A stretch of 64,000 bases of DNA, from NCBI GenBank assembly GCA_023150895.1, contig JAKLJY010000021.1, positions 1 through 64,000 on the forward strand, written 5' to 3'. Under the pieces are notes generated by a model. The model was not told where the DNA came from. It did no database searches and saw only the letters and a list, made by a program, of their open reading frames with translations. Made by a program: the position numbers and the translations under genes. Shown here one piece after another: positions 16,608 through 25,305 of the stretch. This stretch comes from Myxococcota bacterium (lineage in GTDB: Bacteria > Myxococcota_A > Bradymonadia > UBA7976 > UBA1532). Position 1 is the stretch's first letter; each line of letters opens with the position of its first letter.

Positions 16608-17551
16608 GGGACGTCGCGAAACCCCACGCGCCCGAGCTCGTAGTACGGCACGAGCAGGCGCCGTCGAGCGGCGTCCCAGCCGATGCCCGGAATCGCCCGG
16701 TGCTCGTAGATGCGGGTCGTCGTCCCGTCGGCGTCCAGGGAGAAGACGCCGCGCGCGTGCCACGCCGACACGAAGAATCCCCCGTCCGGGCGCCGGACGA
16801 GGCCGTCGTTGCCGCCGCGCTCGACGCGCCCGAGCACGTCGCGCGTGCAGTCCGGCCGGAGGCGGCTGACCTCGCCGGTGCTCCAGCTCGCCAGGTAGAT
16901 GCCGGACGCGTCGACGTAGATCCCGTTCGGCTGTGCCAGCGCCCGACCTCGACACAGCACCTCGACCCCCCAGGTCTCGGGCGCGGTGCCGGGTGTGAGC
17001 CCGATCCGGAAGACGGTATCCGAGCCGGTGCTGGCCGTCGCGTCCTCGTTCCACGACGGATCGGTGACATAGACCGCGCCGTCCGGCCCGCTGGCCATGC
17101 CGTTGAGGGTCCGCGCCCCGGGCGGCGACAGATGCCCGCGGGGGGCGCCACTCTCGCGGTCGAACACCCGGACGACGTCGAGGTCCGCGACGAAGAGGTG
17201 CGCCCCCGACAGCGCCATGCCCTTCGGCGCGTGCAGCTCGACCCCGGGCCGCGCCCCGTCTACGAACCGGCGCGCGAGGATGCGGCCGTTCGGGCTCAGT
17301 CGGCTGATGAACCCGTTGCCGTCGCGCCCCTGCGGGTTCTCGTTGATGTTCGAGACGAGGTAGGTGTCGCCGACGGGATCGTGAAGGACGGTCTCCGGGT
17401 GGCGGAAGCCGCCGATGGAGCGGTCGACGAACCCGTCGCCGCCCCGGCACGCGACGGCGACGGTGCCGGCGAGGCCGAGGGCGAACGCGCGCACGACGCG
17501 GCCCCGGCGGCCGGCCAGCGGCTTGACAACCGCCGCGCCCCGACTTCTCAT
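16604..17551 (-). CDS. SMP-30/NHL-type beta-propeller lipoprotein
   Basis: 315 residues from the ATG at 17551; a GTG at 17494 would give a shorter, more typical signal peptide. The signal ends in a lipobox (TVAVAC). The mature part has recurrent propeller strands (HAPKGMALSGAHLFVADLD, LNGMASGPDGAVYVTDPSW, QPNGIYVDASGIYLASW), as in SMP-30/gluconolactonase and NHL proteins. Such proteins are lactonases or binding propellers; I cannot assign a substrate. The ATG start lies only nine bases from the GTG start of the divergent glycosyltransferase gene, leaving no room for two separate promoters between them. Confidence 0.8.
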   Translation of the reverse strand: MRSRGAAVVKPLAGRRGRVVRAFALGLAGTVAVACRGGDGFVDRSIGGFRHPETVLHDPVGDTYLVSNINENPQGRDGNGFISRLSPNGRILARRFVDGARPGVELHAPKGMALSGAHLFVADLDVVRVFDRESGAPRGHLSPPGARTLNGMASGPDGAVYVTDPSWNEDATASTGSDTVFRIGLTPGTAPETWGVEVLCRGRALAQPNGIYVDASGIYLASWSTGEVSRLRPDCTRDVLGRVERGGNDGLVRRPDGGFFVSAWHARGVFSLDADGTTTRIYEHRAIPGIGWDAARRRLLVPYYELGRVGFRDVP

Positions 17552-17560
17552 GCCGGCCCC

Positions 17561-19300
17561 GTGTCGCACGCCCCCCCCAGCCCCGTCGTCGCCGCGTCGC
17601 GCCCCGCGCTCGCGCGCGAGATCACGTACGTCCTCGCACTGGCGCTCGCCGCCGTGGTGCTGCGCAGCCCCTCGTTCGGCAACCCGGGGTTCCACAACGA
17701 GGACGCCGCCGGCATCACCTACAACGCGGATCTCCTGCTGCGCGGGCTGTTGCCCCTCGAGGACAGCGTCGAGTTCAAGGGGCCCGGCGCGTTCTACATC
17801 GTGTGGGCGCTCTTCGCGGCGTTCGGCCGCTCCCTGCCGATGCTGGCCGTCGCGGTCGCGCTCTGGTCGGTCGCCTGCACCGCGCTGCTGTACCTGACCG
17901 GGCGCGCCCTGTACGGCGTCCGCGCAGGGGCCGTCGCCGCGTTGCTCTACACGCTCGTGTCTCCGAGCATCGACAGCATCGACTTCAACTATCATGCGTG
18001 GCTCAGCCTCCCGTACGTCGGCGCGACGTTGCTCTTCATCCTCGGGCTCAGGAGGGGGAGCGTGCCCGTCTTCGTCGCCTCGGGGTTCGTACTCGGTCTG
18101 GCGGCGCTGATCAAACATCAGGCGTTCACGCTCGCGCCGGCGCTCGGGGCCGTGCTCGTTCTGTGGCCGCGCCTGTCGCGGCCCGAAGGCTGGGCCCGTC
18201 CGCGGCCCGTGGCCGCCCTCGTCGCGATGGCAGGGGGCGGGCTTGCGGCGTTCGCCCTGCTCGGCCTGTACTACATCGGGCGCGGCGCTCTCGGCGCCTA
18301 CCTGCGCACGTACTTCATGGCCGAGGCCGGCTGGCACTACGTGGCCGGGACCATCGGCTGGGACGACAAGCTCCTGCGGGTCGGCGAGGGGCTCTGGGGC
18401 TTCTGGGAGTTCCTGGCGCTCCCCACCGTCCTGGCCGGCCTCGCCGTCGTCGTCGCGCTCCGTTCGGATCGCCGACCGACGTTGCGCGGGGTGTTGCTCG
18501 GTCTGCACCTGGTCTTCTCGTTCCTGGGCACGTCGATCGGGTTTCGGTACTTCAAGTCCTACTATCTGCAGGTCGTCCCCGCCGTCGCGCTGCTGGCCGC
18601 GATGCCCGGCGGTCCCGCGGAGCGCCTCTTCGACCCCGCCTTCTGGCGTGCGCCGGTGCAGCTCTGGCGGCGTCGGGCGCTGCCGGCCATCCTGACCCTC
18701 TGCCTCGCGGGGCCGGCCCTGGCGCTCGACCTCGGCGATCTCGGGCAGATCCGTCGCGAGCGGCGCACGGCGCGCGACCCCGAGGCGCAGAAGATCGGGC
18801 GCATCATCCGGGAGAACTCCGGCCCCGGGGAGCGGGTCTGGGTCTGGGGCCGCTGGGCGTGGCCGGTCTACTATCACGCCGACCGCGTCGCCGGGACGCC
18901 GTACTACAAGGTCCTCGAGCTCCTGACGACGACGCTGACGAACACGTGGCGCCGCCCGACGAAACCCGTCCGGTTCCGTCACGACGGCCCGTGGCAGGCG
19001 GTCATCGCCGATCTGAAGCGGGTCCGGCCGGCCTTCATCGCGATCTCCCGCAACGAGGACTACCGGGAGTTCAAGGCCTTCAAGGACCTCCTCGCGACAC
19101 AGTACGTCGCGGTCCCGGACACGGGGACGACGGCCATCAGCCTTTACCGTCGCAAGGACTTCAAGCTGCGAAAGCCCCCCGTTGCACCGAAGCGGCCCGC
19201 GCTCACCGGGGCGAAGCGCCCGGGGGCGGCGGTCCCGAAGCCCGGGCCGGCCACGAAGCCCGGGCCGGCCCCCAAGCCCGGGCCGGCCTCCAAGCCCTGA
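17561..19300 (+). CDS. GT-C type membrane glycosyltransferase (ArnT/PMT-like)
   Basis: 579 residues from a GTG start; no better in-frame start precedes the first membrane helix. The first luminal loop has FHNEDAAGITYNADLLLRG and then EDSVEFKGPGAFYIVW, typical of GT-C enzymes that use a polyprenyl-phosphate sugar donor, where acidic residues in this loop are catalytic. About ten membrane helices follow, then a periplasmic domain from about residue 400. The last 40 residues are a Lys/Pro-rich tail with PGPA-x-K repeats. The convergent next gene encodes a dolichol-phosphate-mannose-synthase-like enzyme that could make such a donor, so the two may act in one pathway of glycan or glycoprotein synthesis. 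Confidence 0.85.
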   Translation: MSHAPPSPVVAASRPALAREITYVLALALAAVVLRSPSFGNPGFHNEDAAGITYNADLLLRGLLPLEDSVEFKGPGAFYIVWALFAAFGRSLPMLAVAVALWSVACTALLYLTGRALYGVRAGAVAALLYTLVSPSIDSIDFNYHAWLSLPYVGATLLFILGLRRGSVPVFVASGFVLGLAALIKHQAFTLAPALGAVLVLWPRLSRPEGWARPRPVAALVAMAGGGLAAFALLGLYYIGRGALGAYLRTYFMAEAGWHYVAGTIGWDDKLLRVGEGLWGFWEFLALPTVLAGLAVVVALRSDRRPTLRGVLLGLHLVFSFLGTSIGFRYFKSYYLQVVPAVALLAAMPGGPAERLFDPAFWRAPVQLWRRRALPAILTLCLAGPALALDLGDLGQIRRERRTARDPEAQKIGRIIRENSGPGERVWVWGRWAWPVYYHADRVAGTPYYKVLELLTTTLTNTWRRPTKPVRFRHDGPWQAVIADLKRVRPAFIAISRNEDYREFKAFKDLLATQYVAVPDTGTTAISLYRRKDFKLRKPPVAPKRPALTGAKRPGAAVPKPGPATKPGPAPKPGPASKP

Positions 19301-19313
19301 GAGACCTCAGGGC
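19294..19313. terminator. Two-way terminator dyad containing both stops
   Basis: GCCCTGAG-AGAC-CTCAGGGC is a perfect eight-base-pair stem with a four-base loop. The stop of the GT-C gene (19298-19300) is in the left arm and the stop of the convergent GT2 gene (19307-19309, minus strand) in the right arm. Confidence 0.6.
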
Positions 19314-20023
19314 GAAAGCAGACGCCGCACGGCGAGGTCGAACAGGATGTTCACCGCGTTGAAGACGCTCTGCCCCTTGGCGCGCGACCACTCCGTGTAG
19401 CGAATGGTGACCGGAACCTCCACGTAGCGCAGCTCGCGCTCGACGATGTTGTGGAGGATCTCCGAGGCATGGGCCATGCGGTTCTGGGTGATCGGCAATG
19501 CCCGGGCCGCGTCCGCCGAGAGCGCTCGCAGGCCGTTGTGGGTATCCGTCAGCCGGATGCCGCCGGCCACCCGCGTGAAGGCGACGGCGGCCCGCAGGAC
19601 GAGGCGTTTGCTCAGCGGCATGTCGACCGCCGCGCCCAGGAAGCGGCTCCCGAGGGCGATGTCGGCGCGCCCTTCCACGACCGGGGCGAGCAGGCGCGCG
19701 AGGTCCTCGACCTGATGCTGCCCGTCGGCGTCGAACGTGACGAGATACTTCGCCCCGGCGCGCAGTGCGTAGGTCAGCCCGGTCTGCAGCGCCGCCCCCT
19801 GACCGAGGTTCACGACGTGGCGCAGCGCGATGGCCGGGCTCTCGCGCAATCGGTCCCAGGTGGCGTCGGTGGAGCCGTCGTCCACGGCCACCACGTTGGG
19901 AAAGTGCGCGCACAGCCCCGCGAGCACGTCGGCGATCACCGGCCCTTCGTTGTAGCAGGGGACGATGACGAAGACCGAGGCGGGCGGGCAGGGGAGCACG
20001 CCCTCATTCACAGTGGCAGCCAT
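19307..20023 (-). CDS. Family 2 glycosyltransferase, DPM1/polyprenyl-P-sugar synthase type
   Basis: 238 residues, a complete GT2 catalytic domain and nothing else. It has FVIVPCYNEGPVIADVL at the N terminus, VVAVDDGSTDATWDRL, the metal-binding DxD motif in TFDADGQHQVEDL and GSRFLGA; the late acceptor-side motif is HNGLRALS. There is no membrane anchor, as in the catalytic subunit of dolichol-phosphate-mannose synthase. The likely reaction is transfer of a sugar from a nucleotide donor to polyprenyl phosphate on the cytoplasmic face. It is convergent with the GT-C gene, with six bases between the stops. Confidence 0.88.
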   Translation of the reverse strand: MAATVNEGVLPCPPASVFVIVPCYNEGPVIADVLAGLCAHFPNVVAVDDGSTDATWDRLRESPAIALRHVVNLGQGAALQTGLTYALRAGAKYLVTFDADGQHQVEDLARLLAPVVEGRADIALGSRFLGAAVDMPLSKRLVLRAAVAFTRVAGGIRLTDTHNGLRALSADAARALPITQNRMAHASEILHNIVERELRYVEVPVTIRYTEWSRAKGQSVFNAVNILFDLAVRRLLSP

Positions 20024-20150
20024 GGGCCGCGCAGGCTACGGACGCGGGCAGGCGGGATCAACTCTCCTTCGGCCCCCTGGTACCCGCGGCCTCGCTTTGG
20101 CATCCTGGCGCGCCCGATGAGCCGCTCTCCGCCCGAACGACGTGCCCGCC

Positions 20151-21068
20151 ATGCTGGGTGAGGCCCTCTCGCTCGCGAGCGCGCTCTCCTGGTCCGTGGC
20201 CGTGGTGCTCTTTCGCCGCGTGTTCGCGGGCGAGGCGCCGGTCTCGCCTTTCGCGTTGAATCTCTTCAAGAACGTCGTGGCGATTCTGCTCATGACGGCG
20301 ACGCTCCTGGTCCTGGGCGAGTCCGTGAACACCGCCCGAACCGCCGAAGACTGGATTCGCCTGATCGCGAGCGGGGTCCTCGGCATCGCGATCTCCGATC
20401 TGCTCTTCTTCCACGCGCTGCGGCGGCTCGGTGCGGGTCGCCTGACGGTCGTCGAGTGCGCATACGCCCCGTCGGTCGCGCTCTTCGGCATGCTCATGCT
20501 CGGCGAAGTGCCGACGGCGGGCGACGCACTCGGTGCCGGCCTCGTCGCCGCCGGGATGCTCGTCATGGCCACCGGGCGCCCGTCTCCGGGCGGTCGCGGG
20601 GCTGCCGGCGAGCCGGAGGCCTCGCCCATCGCCGGGGCCCTCTTCGGCCTCGGCGCGATGCTCACGGTCGCGGCGGCGATCATCGTCGCGAAGCCGGCGT
20701 TCGAGAGCGGGGGCCTCGTCGAGGTCGCGCTCATCCGTCTGGTCTCGGGGGCCGTCGCGCTCATGCTGTTCACGTTGCCGAGCCGGACCCGCCGCGCCGA
20801 ACTTGCCGTGCTGCGGCCGTCCCCCGCATGGCGGGCCATGATCCCCGCCGCGGTTCTCGGCTCCTGGCTGTCGATGCTGCTCTGGGTGGGCGGATTCAAG
20901 TACACGGACGCCGCGACCGCGGCCGTGCTGAACCAGACGACCACGGTCTTCACCTTGCTGCTCGCGCGGGTGATGCTCGGGGAGCCGTTGACGGGACGCC
21001 GCATCAGCGCCGTGCTGCTCGGGTTCAGTGGCGCGCTGTGCGTGCTGCTCACGCGCGCGGGGGCCTGA
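20151..21068 (+). CDS. EamA/DMT-family transporter
   Basis: 305 residues from the ATG giving MLGEALSLASALSW (an ATG three codons upstream is possible). Two homologous EamA halves of about five membrane helices each can be seen, the second starting near residue 160 at IAGALFGLGAMLTVAAAIIV. Family members export or import small metabolites such as amino acids or nucleotide sugars; the substrate here cannot be read from the sequence. It is convergent with a Cys-rich lipoprotein gene. Confidence 0.9.
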   Translation: MLGEALSLASALSWSVAVVLFRRVFAGEAPVSPFALNLFKNVVAILLMTATLLVLGESVNTARTAEDWIRLIASGVLGIAISDLLFFHALRRLGAGRLTVVECAYAPSVALFGMLMLGEVPTAGDALGAGLVAAGMLVMATGRPSPGGRGAAGEPEASPIAGALFGLGAMLTVAAAIIVAKPAFESGGLVEVALIRLVSGAVALMLFTLPSRTRRAELAVLRPSPAWRAMIPAAVLGSWLSMLLWVGGFKYTDAATAAVLNQTTTVFTLLLARVMLGEPLTGRRISAVLLGFSGALCVLLTRAGA

Positions 21069-21078
21069 GCCGGGGCGC

Positions 21079-21894
21079 CTACCAGTCCACCGGGGCGCGG
21101 TAGCCGCCGCACGTCTCGAGTGCGACGTCGCACAGGGCGTCCCGGCAGTCCGCACAGTCCGCCTGGTCGTCGTTGAACACGCAGGGGATGAGGCAGAGCG
21201 ACCCGACGCACGCCATCCAGGCGCCGTAACAGGCCGCGCACGCCGACGAGAAGCCTGTCTGCTGGGCGACACAGCCGTCGACGCACGGTTGCGCGGGCAT
21301 CTGACCGAGGCAGGTGAGGCCACAGGCCGCCGAGATGTCCCGGAACGACGGATCCCCGCGCAGGACGTCGTCGTCGGCGGGGTTCGTGCAGGCGCCGTCC
21401 CCGACCTGTTGGGGCGCGGCGGGATCCACCACGCAGAACCCGCCGAAACACAGCATGTCCGAAGCGCCGCAGTCCTCGTCCGTCTGGCACTCGTCCTCGC
21501 GGGGCGGGGGTTGGGTCGGGGGGGCGGTCGGGGCGGCCGTGGGTGGGGCCGGTCCCGCGTCGGGGCGATCGTTCGGCGGTGCCGTCGGGCCGGCCGTGGG
21601 GGGGGCCGTCGGCGCGGCCGTCGGCGGCACCCCACCCGCGTCGGGTCCACCCCCGGGCGGCTTGGTCGGCGAGGCCGTCGGCGGCCCCGGCGGCTCGAGG
21701 CCGGCGTCGAGCCGCGGCGTCTGCCCCGGCACGAGCGAGGTCAGGTCGACGGCCCCGAACCGGGTCTGCGCGTCGACCGGGCCCAGGTCCGGATCGGCGC
21801 TGATGGCCTCGGCGCACCCGGCGAGCGCGAGGAGGCCGACGAGGGCGAGGCCGGGCTGCGCGGTCGGGCGAAGTCGGCGGGGTGAGAGGCGCAT
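21079..21894 (-). CDS. Cys-rich lipoprotein with Pro/Thr linker
   Basis: 271 residues. The signal peptide ends in LLALAGC, a clear lipobox. A linker of about 80 residues rich in Pro, Thr, Ala and Gly (PTAAPTAPPT repeats) follows. The C-terminal 130 residues contain about twenty cysteines. They begin with the short motif CQTDEDCGASDMLCFGGFC, of a type also found in two other lipoproteins of this window (9613-11427 and 50479-51360). Paired cysteines then follow (AACAACYG, CADCRDALC). The architecture suggests a disulfide-bonded surface head on a stalk. No known function is apparent. Confidence 0.75.
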   Translation of the reverse strand: MRLSPRRLRPTAQPGLALVGLLALAGCAEAISADPDLGPVDAQTRFGAVDLTSLVPGQTPRLDAGLEPPGPPTASPTKPPGGGPDAGGVPPTAAPTAPPTAGPTAPPNDRPDAGPAPPTAAPTAPPTQPPPREDECQTDEDCGASDMLCFGGFCVVDPAAPQQVGDGACTNPADDDVLRGDPSFRDISAACGLTCLGQMPAQPCVDGCVAQQTGFSSACAACYGAWMACVGSLCLIPCVFNDDQADCADCRDALCDVALETCGGYRAPVDW

Positions 21895-21960
21895 GGCCTG
21901 ACGTTGTACCGGAACGCGGGGGGCGGGGCCAAGCGTCGGCGAGCGGGTCGACGGCCTCCG

Positions 21961-22428
21961 TCAGTGCAGGCACGGCTCCAGCGGCGCGTCCGCCAGGGTC
22001 GACTTCGCGGACGGCGTCCCCAGGTACCCCAGGACGAGCCGGGCCATCTCGCGGGGGGGCGGGCGACGGGCCGAGCGCAGGACGGTGTCCATCTCCGTGA
22101 CGACCGACGACTCGTGTCCGTTCTGGCCCAGATGAACGAGCGCCCAGCCGGCGCTCGAACGGACCGTGAACGTGTCGTCGTAGAGGGCCCGGACCAGGGC
22201 GGGCAAGGCCTCCGCGGCGCCCACGACGTCGAGCACCCAGGCCGCCGTCGAGCGCACGTCCTCGTCGGGATCGGTCTCGAGCGCCCGCAGCGCGACCGAG
22301 ACGGCGCACGGTAGCCGCCGCCGCGCCGCATGGACGAGGCCGACGACGCGTTTGCGCGGCGAAGGGCTGCGCACGAGCGCCCGGACGTGTTCTTCGAGGC
22401 CGTCGGGGGTTTCCATGTTCCCAACCAT
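21961..22428 (-). CDS. Small HEAT-repeat protein
   Basis: About 155 residues from the ATG giving MVGNMETPD; an ATG four codons later is equally plausible. Helical repeats of the HEAT/PBS-lyase type are visible (DEDVRSTAAWVLDVVGAAEA, then TVRSSAGWALVHLGQNG). There is no signal peptide or membrane segment. Such repeats are protein-binding scaffolds; the partner is unknown. It stands alone, divergent from the following long lipoprotein gene. Confidence 0.7.
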   Translation of the reverse strand: MVGNMETPDGLEEHVRALVRSPSPRKRVVGLVHAARRRLPCAVSVALRALETDPDEDVRSTAAWVLDVVGAAEALPALVRALYDDTFTVRSSAGWALVHLGQNGHESSVVTEMDTVLRSARRPPPREMARLVLGYLGTPSAKSTLADAPLEPCLH

Positions 22429-22569
22429 CGCCCGACCGGTGCGGCGAGTTGAGAGAAAAGCGCGGGTGGGTCTAGGATGCCGGTCAATCGACACCAGAAG
22501 TCTCCGAAGCCAGACCACCCCATCCCCGGTGCCGCGACGCGCGGCGCCGCATCAGAAAGCAGGCCCCGC

Positions 22570-25248
22570 ATGAACAGACCCACGGCGACGCGCGCAATGA
22601 CGGCGCGCTGGCTCTCCGGCACGATGGCCACCGTCGGGGTGATCCTCGGCGCGGGCTGCGACGACGGCAAGGTCGCCACGTTCCCCGCGTTCGACGCCAG
22701 CACGGGCGGCCAGGTTCAGCCGCCGACGGGCGGTGAGGGTGGCAACCCGGTCGAGCCCGACCTCGGCCCGGTGGGCGGTTCAGCGGGCGGTGCCGGCGGC
22801 AGCGTCGGCGGTGCCGGCGGTGAAACGGGCGGCGCCGGCGGCGAGACGGGCGGTGCCGGCGGCGAGACGGGCGGTGCCGGCGGCGAGACGGGCGGTGCCG
22901 GCGGCGAGGTCGGCGGGGCCGGCGGCGCCGGGGGTGAGACCGGTGGCGCCGGCGGCGGGGGCAGCGAGCCCCCCCCGGACGGGCCGCTGCCCGACTTCGA
23001 TCAGGTCGCCATCACGACGGCCGGCGATACGACGTACGTCTTCTGGGCGGACGCGGACGGCCTCTGGCTGCGCAGCTTCGGCGCCGATCTGACCTGGACG
23101 GGAGAGGCCGTCGCCGTCACCGGCGCGCCGGCGGCGCGCGCCCGGGTGGCGGCCTACACCGTCTCCGAGATCCCGTACCTGCTCTGGTCCGAAGGCGACG
23201 ATGGCCCGATCCAGTTCATCGGGGCGTTCGACGCCGGTGCCGCGCCCATCCCCCTCGAGGTCACGGGCCGCCCGCTGGTCAGCCAGATTCAGGGGCAGCT
23301 CCTGGTCGTCGGGCGCGCGTCGGGGGTCGAGGCCGATCGCCCGATCGCCTGGCAGATCGTCGATCCGGCCTTTGGGGCCGCGCTGCCCCCCGAGTCGTTT
23401 GCGGGCCCGAATCAGCCGCCGGACGCCGTCGCGAGCCTGGCGGATGCCGCCATCCTCCGGTTCGGCACGACGGGGCAGTGCCTCTTCCTCGACCCGAGCG
23501 GCGTCGCCATCGGCAACTTCCTCTGCCGCGACGGCAATCCGGGCTTCCTGTCGAGCGACGGGCTCGGCGGCCGGTTGATCTTCACCTCCCTGCGCCGCGG
23601 TGATCTGGTCAGCCAGGTGTTGCCCATCCTGGGCGCGGGCGTCCACACGCCGTTCATCCTCGGGGCCGAGGTCGGCGAGACGATCGAGAATCCCTTCCCG
23701 GCGGACAACGGCAACCGGCCGGTCATCCTGCGCTCCAACAGCGCCGCCGACGAGGGCAAGATGGCGGCGTTTTTCCCCGAGGTCGACCACCTCTACAAGG
23801 GCCCGCTCTTCGAGGTCTGGCCGGAGATCGGCACCCGGGCGCTGGTGCGCCGCGGCGAACAGGCGGTCCACGTGCGCTTCGGGTACGACGACGCGCCCCG
23901 GCTGACGATCGAGCCCGTCACCGAGCGACGATTCGAGGGGCCCGCCTACGGCTTCAGCCCGCCGCCCAACATCGATCCGGCCTGCGTTCCGACCCTCGAG
24001 GACTGCAGCGCCGTCGATCTCGACTGCGACGACTTGCCCAACAACGGTCTGTGTTGTGGTCTCGACGCCCTGCGCTGGCGCCGCAACATCACCCCGCCCG
24101 CGCCCATCACGAAGTTTTTCTTCGGCGAGGCACCGAACCGCGACGTCTACTTCGTCGCCGCCGAGCTCCAGGATGGTCAGATCCGTCCCTATTTCGTGGA
24201 CTTCACCGATCGCGACGGCAACGTCAGCGAGGCCTCGGCCTTCGTGACGGACATGCAGGACGCGCCGCGCATGAACGAGCCCGCGTACGACCTCCGGGGG
24301 GCGCATGATCTGCTCGGCTATGTGAACGTCAGCTCGTGGCGCGCGACGCTCGCCCGCGACGCGCAGAACCAGATCGGCGTCTTCTGGAACCCGCCGTCCG
24401 CCGGCGCGACGCAGCAGAACACCCGGGTCTTCAGCCCGCTCGATGGCTGCGAGTCCGTCCTGGCTTTCGACCGCGTGGTCGGCGATCCGGCCATCCCGGG
24501 CGAGATCGCGGCCATCGCAGTCTGCCCGGACCGCATCTTGCGGGTGCCGCCTCGCTACACGGACGGCGAGACGCAGGTCGTGCCCATCGCCGCCCCCGGT
24601 GACATCCCCGTGCGGGCGGAGTGGGCGACGATCACGCGCTTCAGCCCGGAGATCCTGATCGTCATCGTGGCCTACCGCACCGAGGCGGGCGATCTGCAGT
24701 TCCTGCGCTGGCAGGTCTCGCCCGCGCCCGGCGTCGGGGCGCCCTCCGGCATTGCGCCCCAGGCCGTCGGCGGCGGTGCGTTGGCTTCCGTGCCCGCCGC
24801 CGACCGCGCGTGGCCCATCCACTGGAGCGTCTCCAACACGGCGTACGTCCAGCTCACGGGGCCCGCCGAGGCGCGGGGCCTCGTGGCCGACGGGCAGGGC
24901 TGGGTCTGGTCCAACGTCGTCACGTCGGCGACGGTCGAGCGCTACGAGCTCGCCGATCTGAACAACCAGCTCATCGGCGGTGGACCTCTGCCCGACGGCA
25001 GCGGTTTCGGCTTCTGGACGCTCAGCCTCGGCGGTGATGGGGGCACGAACCTGTGGTCTCCCTCGGCTTCGGTGACGCTGCCGGGGGTTCAGAACGCCCT
25101 GTGGCACACCACCCGCGGGCTCTCGAACGACGTGCGCGGCGCCTTCAACGGCAAGCTCTACCCCGGCGTGATGGCCATCTACCCCGATCCGGCCAACCCC
25201 GGTCAGTTCACTATTGATCTGACCGGCGCGCGCTGCGCGGCGCCCTGA
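22570..25248 (+). CDS. Long lipoprotein with Gly-rich repeat linker
   Basis: 892 residues from the ATG giving MNRPTATRAM. The signal peptide ends in GVILGAGC (Asp at +2). A linker follows in which GGAGGET is repeated (about residues 75-135). The remaining 750 residues have no family I recognise. They contain many short beta-strand-like segments with recurrent Trp and Asp (TTYVFWADADGLWLRSFG, SEIPYLLWSEGDDG), suggestive of one or two beta-propellers, and a central cluster CVPTLEDCSAVDLDCDDLPNNGLCC rich in Cys and Asp. Its last codons and stop are part of a 26-base unit repeated twice more behind the gene. Confidence 0.7.
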   Translation: MNRPTATRAMTARWLSGTMATVGVILGAGCDDGKVATFPAFDASTGGQVQPPTGGEGGNPVEPDLGPVGGSAGGAGGSVGGAGGETGGAGGETGGAGGETGGAGGETGGAGGEVGGAGGAGGETGGAGGGGSEPPPDGPLPDFDQVAITTAGDTTYVFWADADGLWLRSFGADLTWTGEAVAVTGAPAARARVAAYTVSEIPYLLWSEGDDGPIQFIGAFDAGAAPIPLEVTGRPLVSQIQGQLLVVGRASGVEADRPIAWQIVDPAFGAALPPESFAGPNQPPDAVASLADAAILRFGTTGQCLFLDPSGVAIGNFLCRDGNPGFLSSDGLGGRLIFTSLRRGDLVSQVLPILGAGVHTPFILGAEVGETIENPFPADNGNRPVILRSNSAADEGKMAAFFPEVDHLYKGPLFEVWPEIGTRALVRRGEQAVHVRFGYDDAPRLTIEPVTERRFEGPAYGFSPPPNIDPACVPTLEDCSAVDLDCDDLPNNGLCCGLDALRWRRNITPPAPITKFFFGEAPNRDVYFVAAELQDGQIRPYFVDFTDRDGNVSEASAFVTDMQDAPRMNEPAYDLRGAHDLLGYVNVSSWRATLARDAQNQIGVFWNPPSAGATQQNTRVFSPLDGCESVLAFDRVVGDPAIPGEIAAIAVCPDRILRVPPRYTDGETQVVPIAAPGDIPVRAEWATITRFSPEILIVIVAYRTEAGDLQFLRWQVSPAPGVGAPSGIAPQAVGGGALASVPAADRAWPIHWSVSNTAYVQLTGPAEARGLVADGQGWVWSNVVTSATVERYELADLNNQLIGGGPLPDGSGFGFWTLSLGGDGGTNLWSPSASVTLPGVQNALWHTTRGLSNDVRGAFNGKLYPGVMAIYPDPANPGQFTIDLTGARCAAP
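22807..22911 (+). repeat. Five 21-base units encoding GGAGGET
   Basis: Five adjacent 21-base units encode GGAGGE(T/V). Units three and four are identical and the others differ at a few silent positions. Degenerate copies flank the array. The near-identity at DNA level suggests recent slippage or unequal exchange, so linker length probably varies between strains. Confidence 0.9.
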
Positions 25249-25300
25249 TCGGCGCGCGCTGCGCGGCGCCCTGATCGGCGCGCGCTGCGCGGCGCCCTGA
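25223..25300. repeat. 26-base unit triplicated across a stop codon
   Basis: Three head-to-tail copies (25223-25248, 25249-25274, 25275-25300) differ only at the first base of the first copy. Each ends in GCCCTGA and is strongly self-complementary (GGCGC with GCGCC). The first copy is the last eight codons and stop of the lipoprotein gene; copies two and three are not translated in that frame. Together they separate the gene from the convergent dehydrogenase gene. Confidence 0.95.
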
Positions 25301-25305
25301 GGCGA

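Noticed and set aside
22780-22965. CRISPR array
   Set aside because: The repeats are contiguous, have no spacers and encode a Gly-rich linker in frame.
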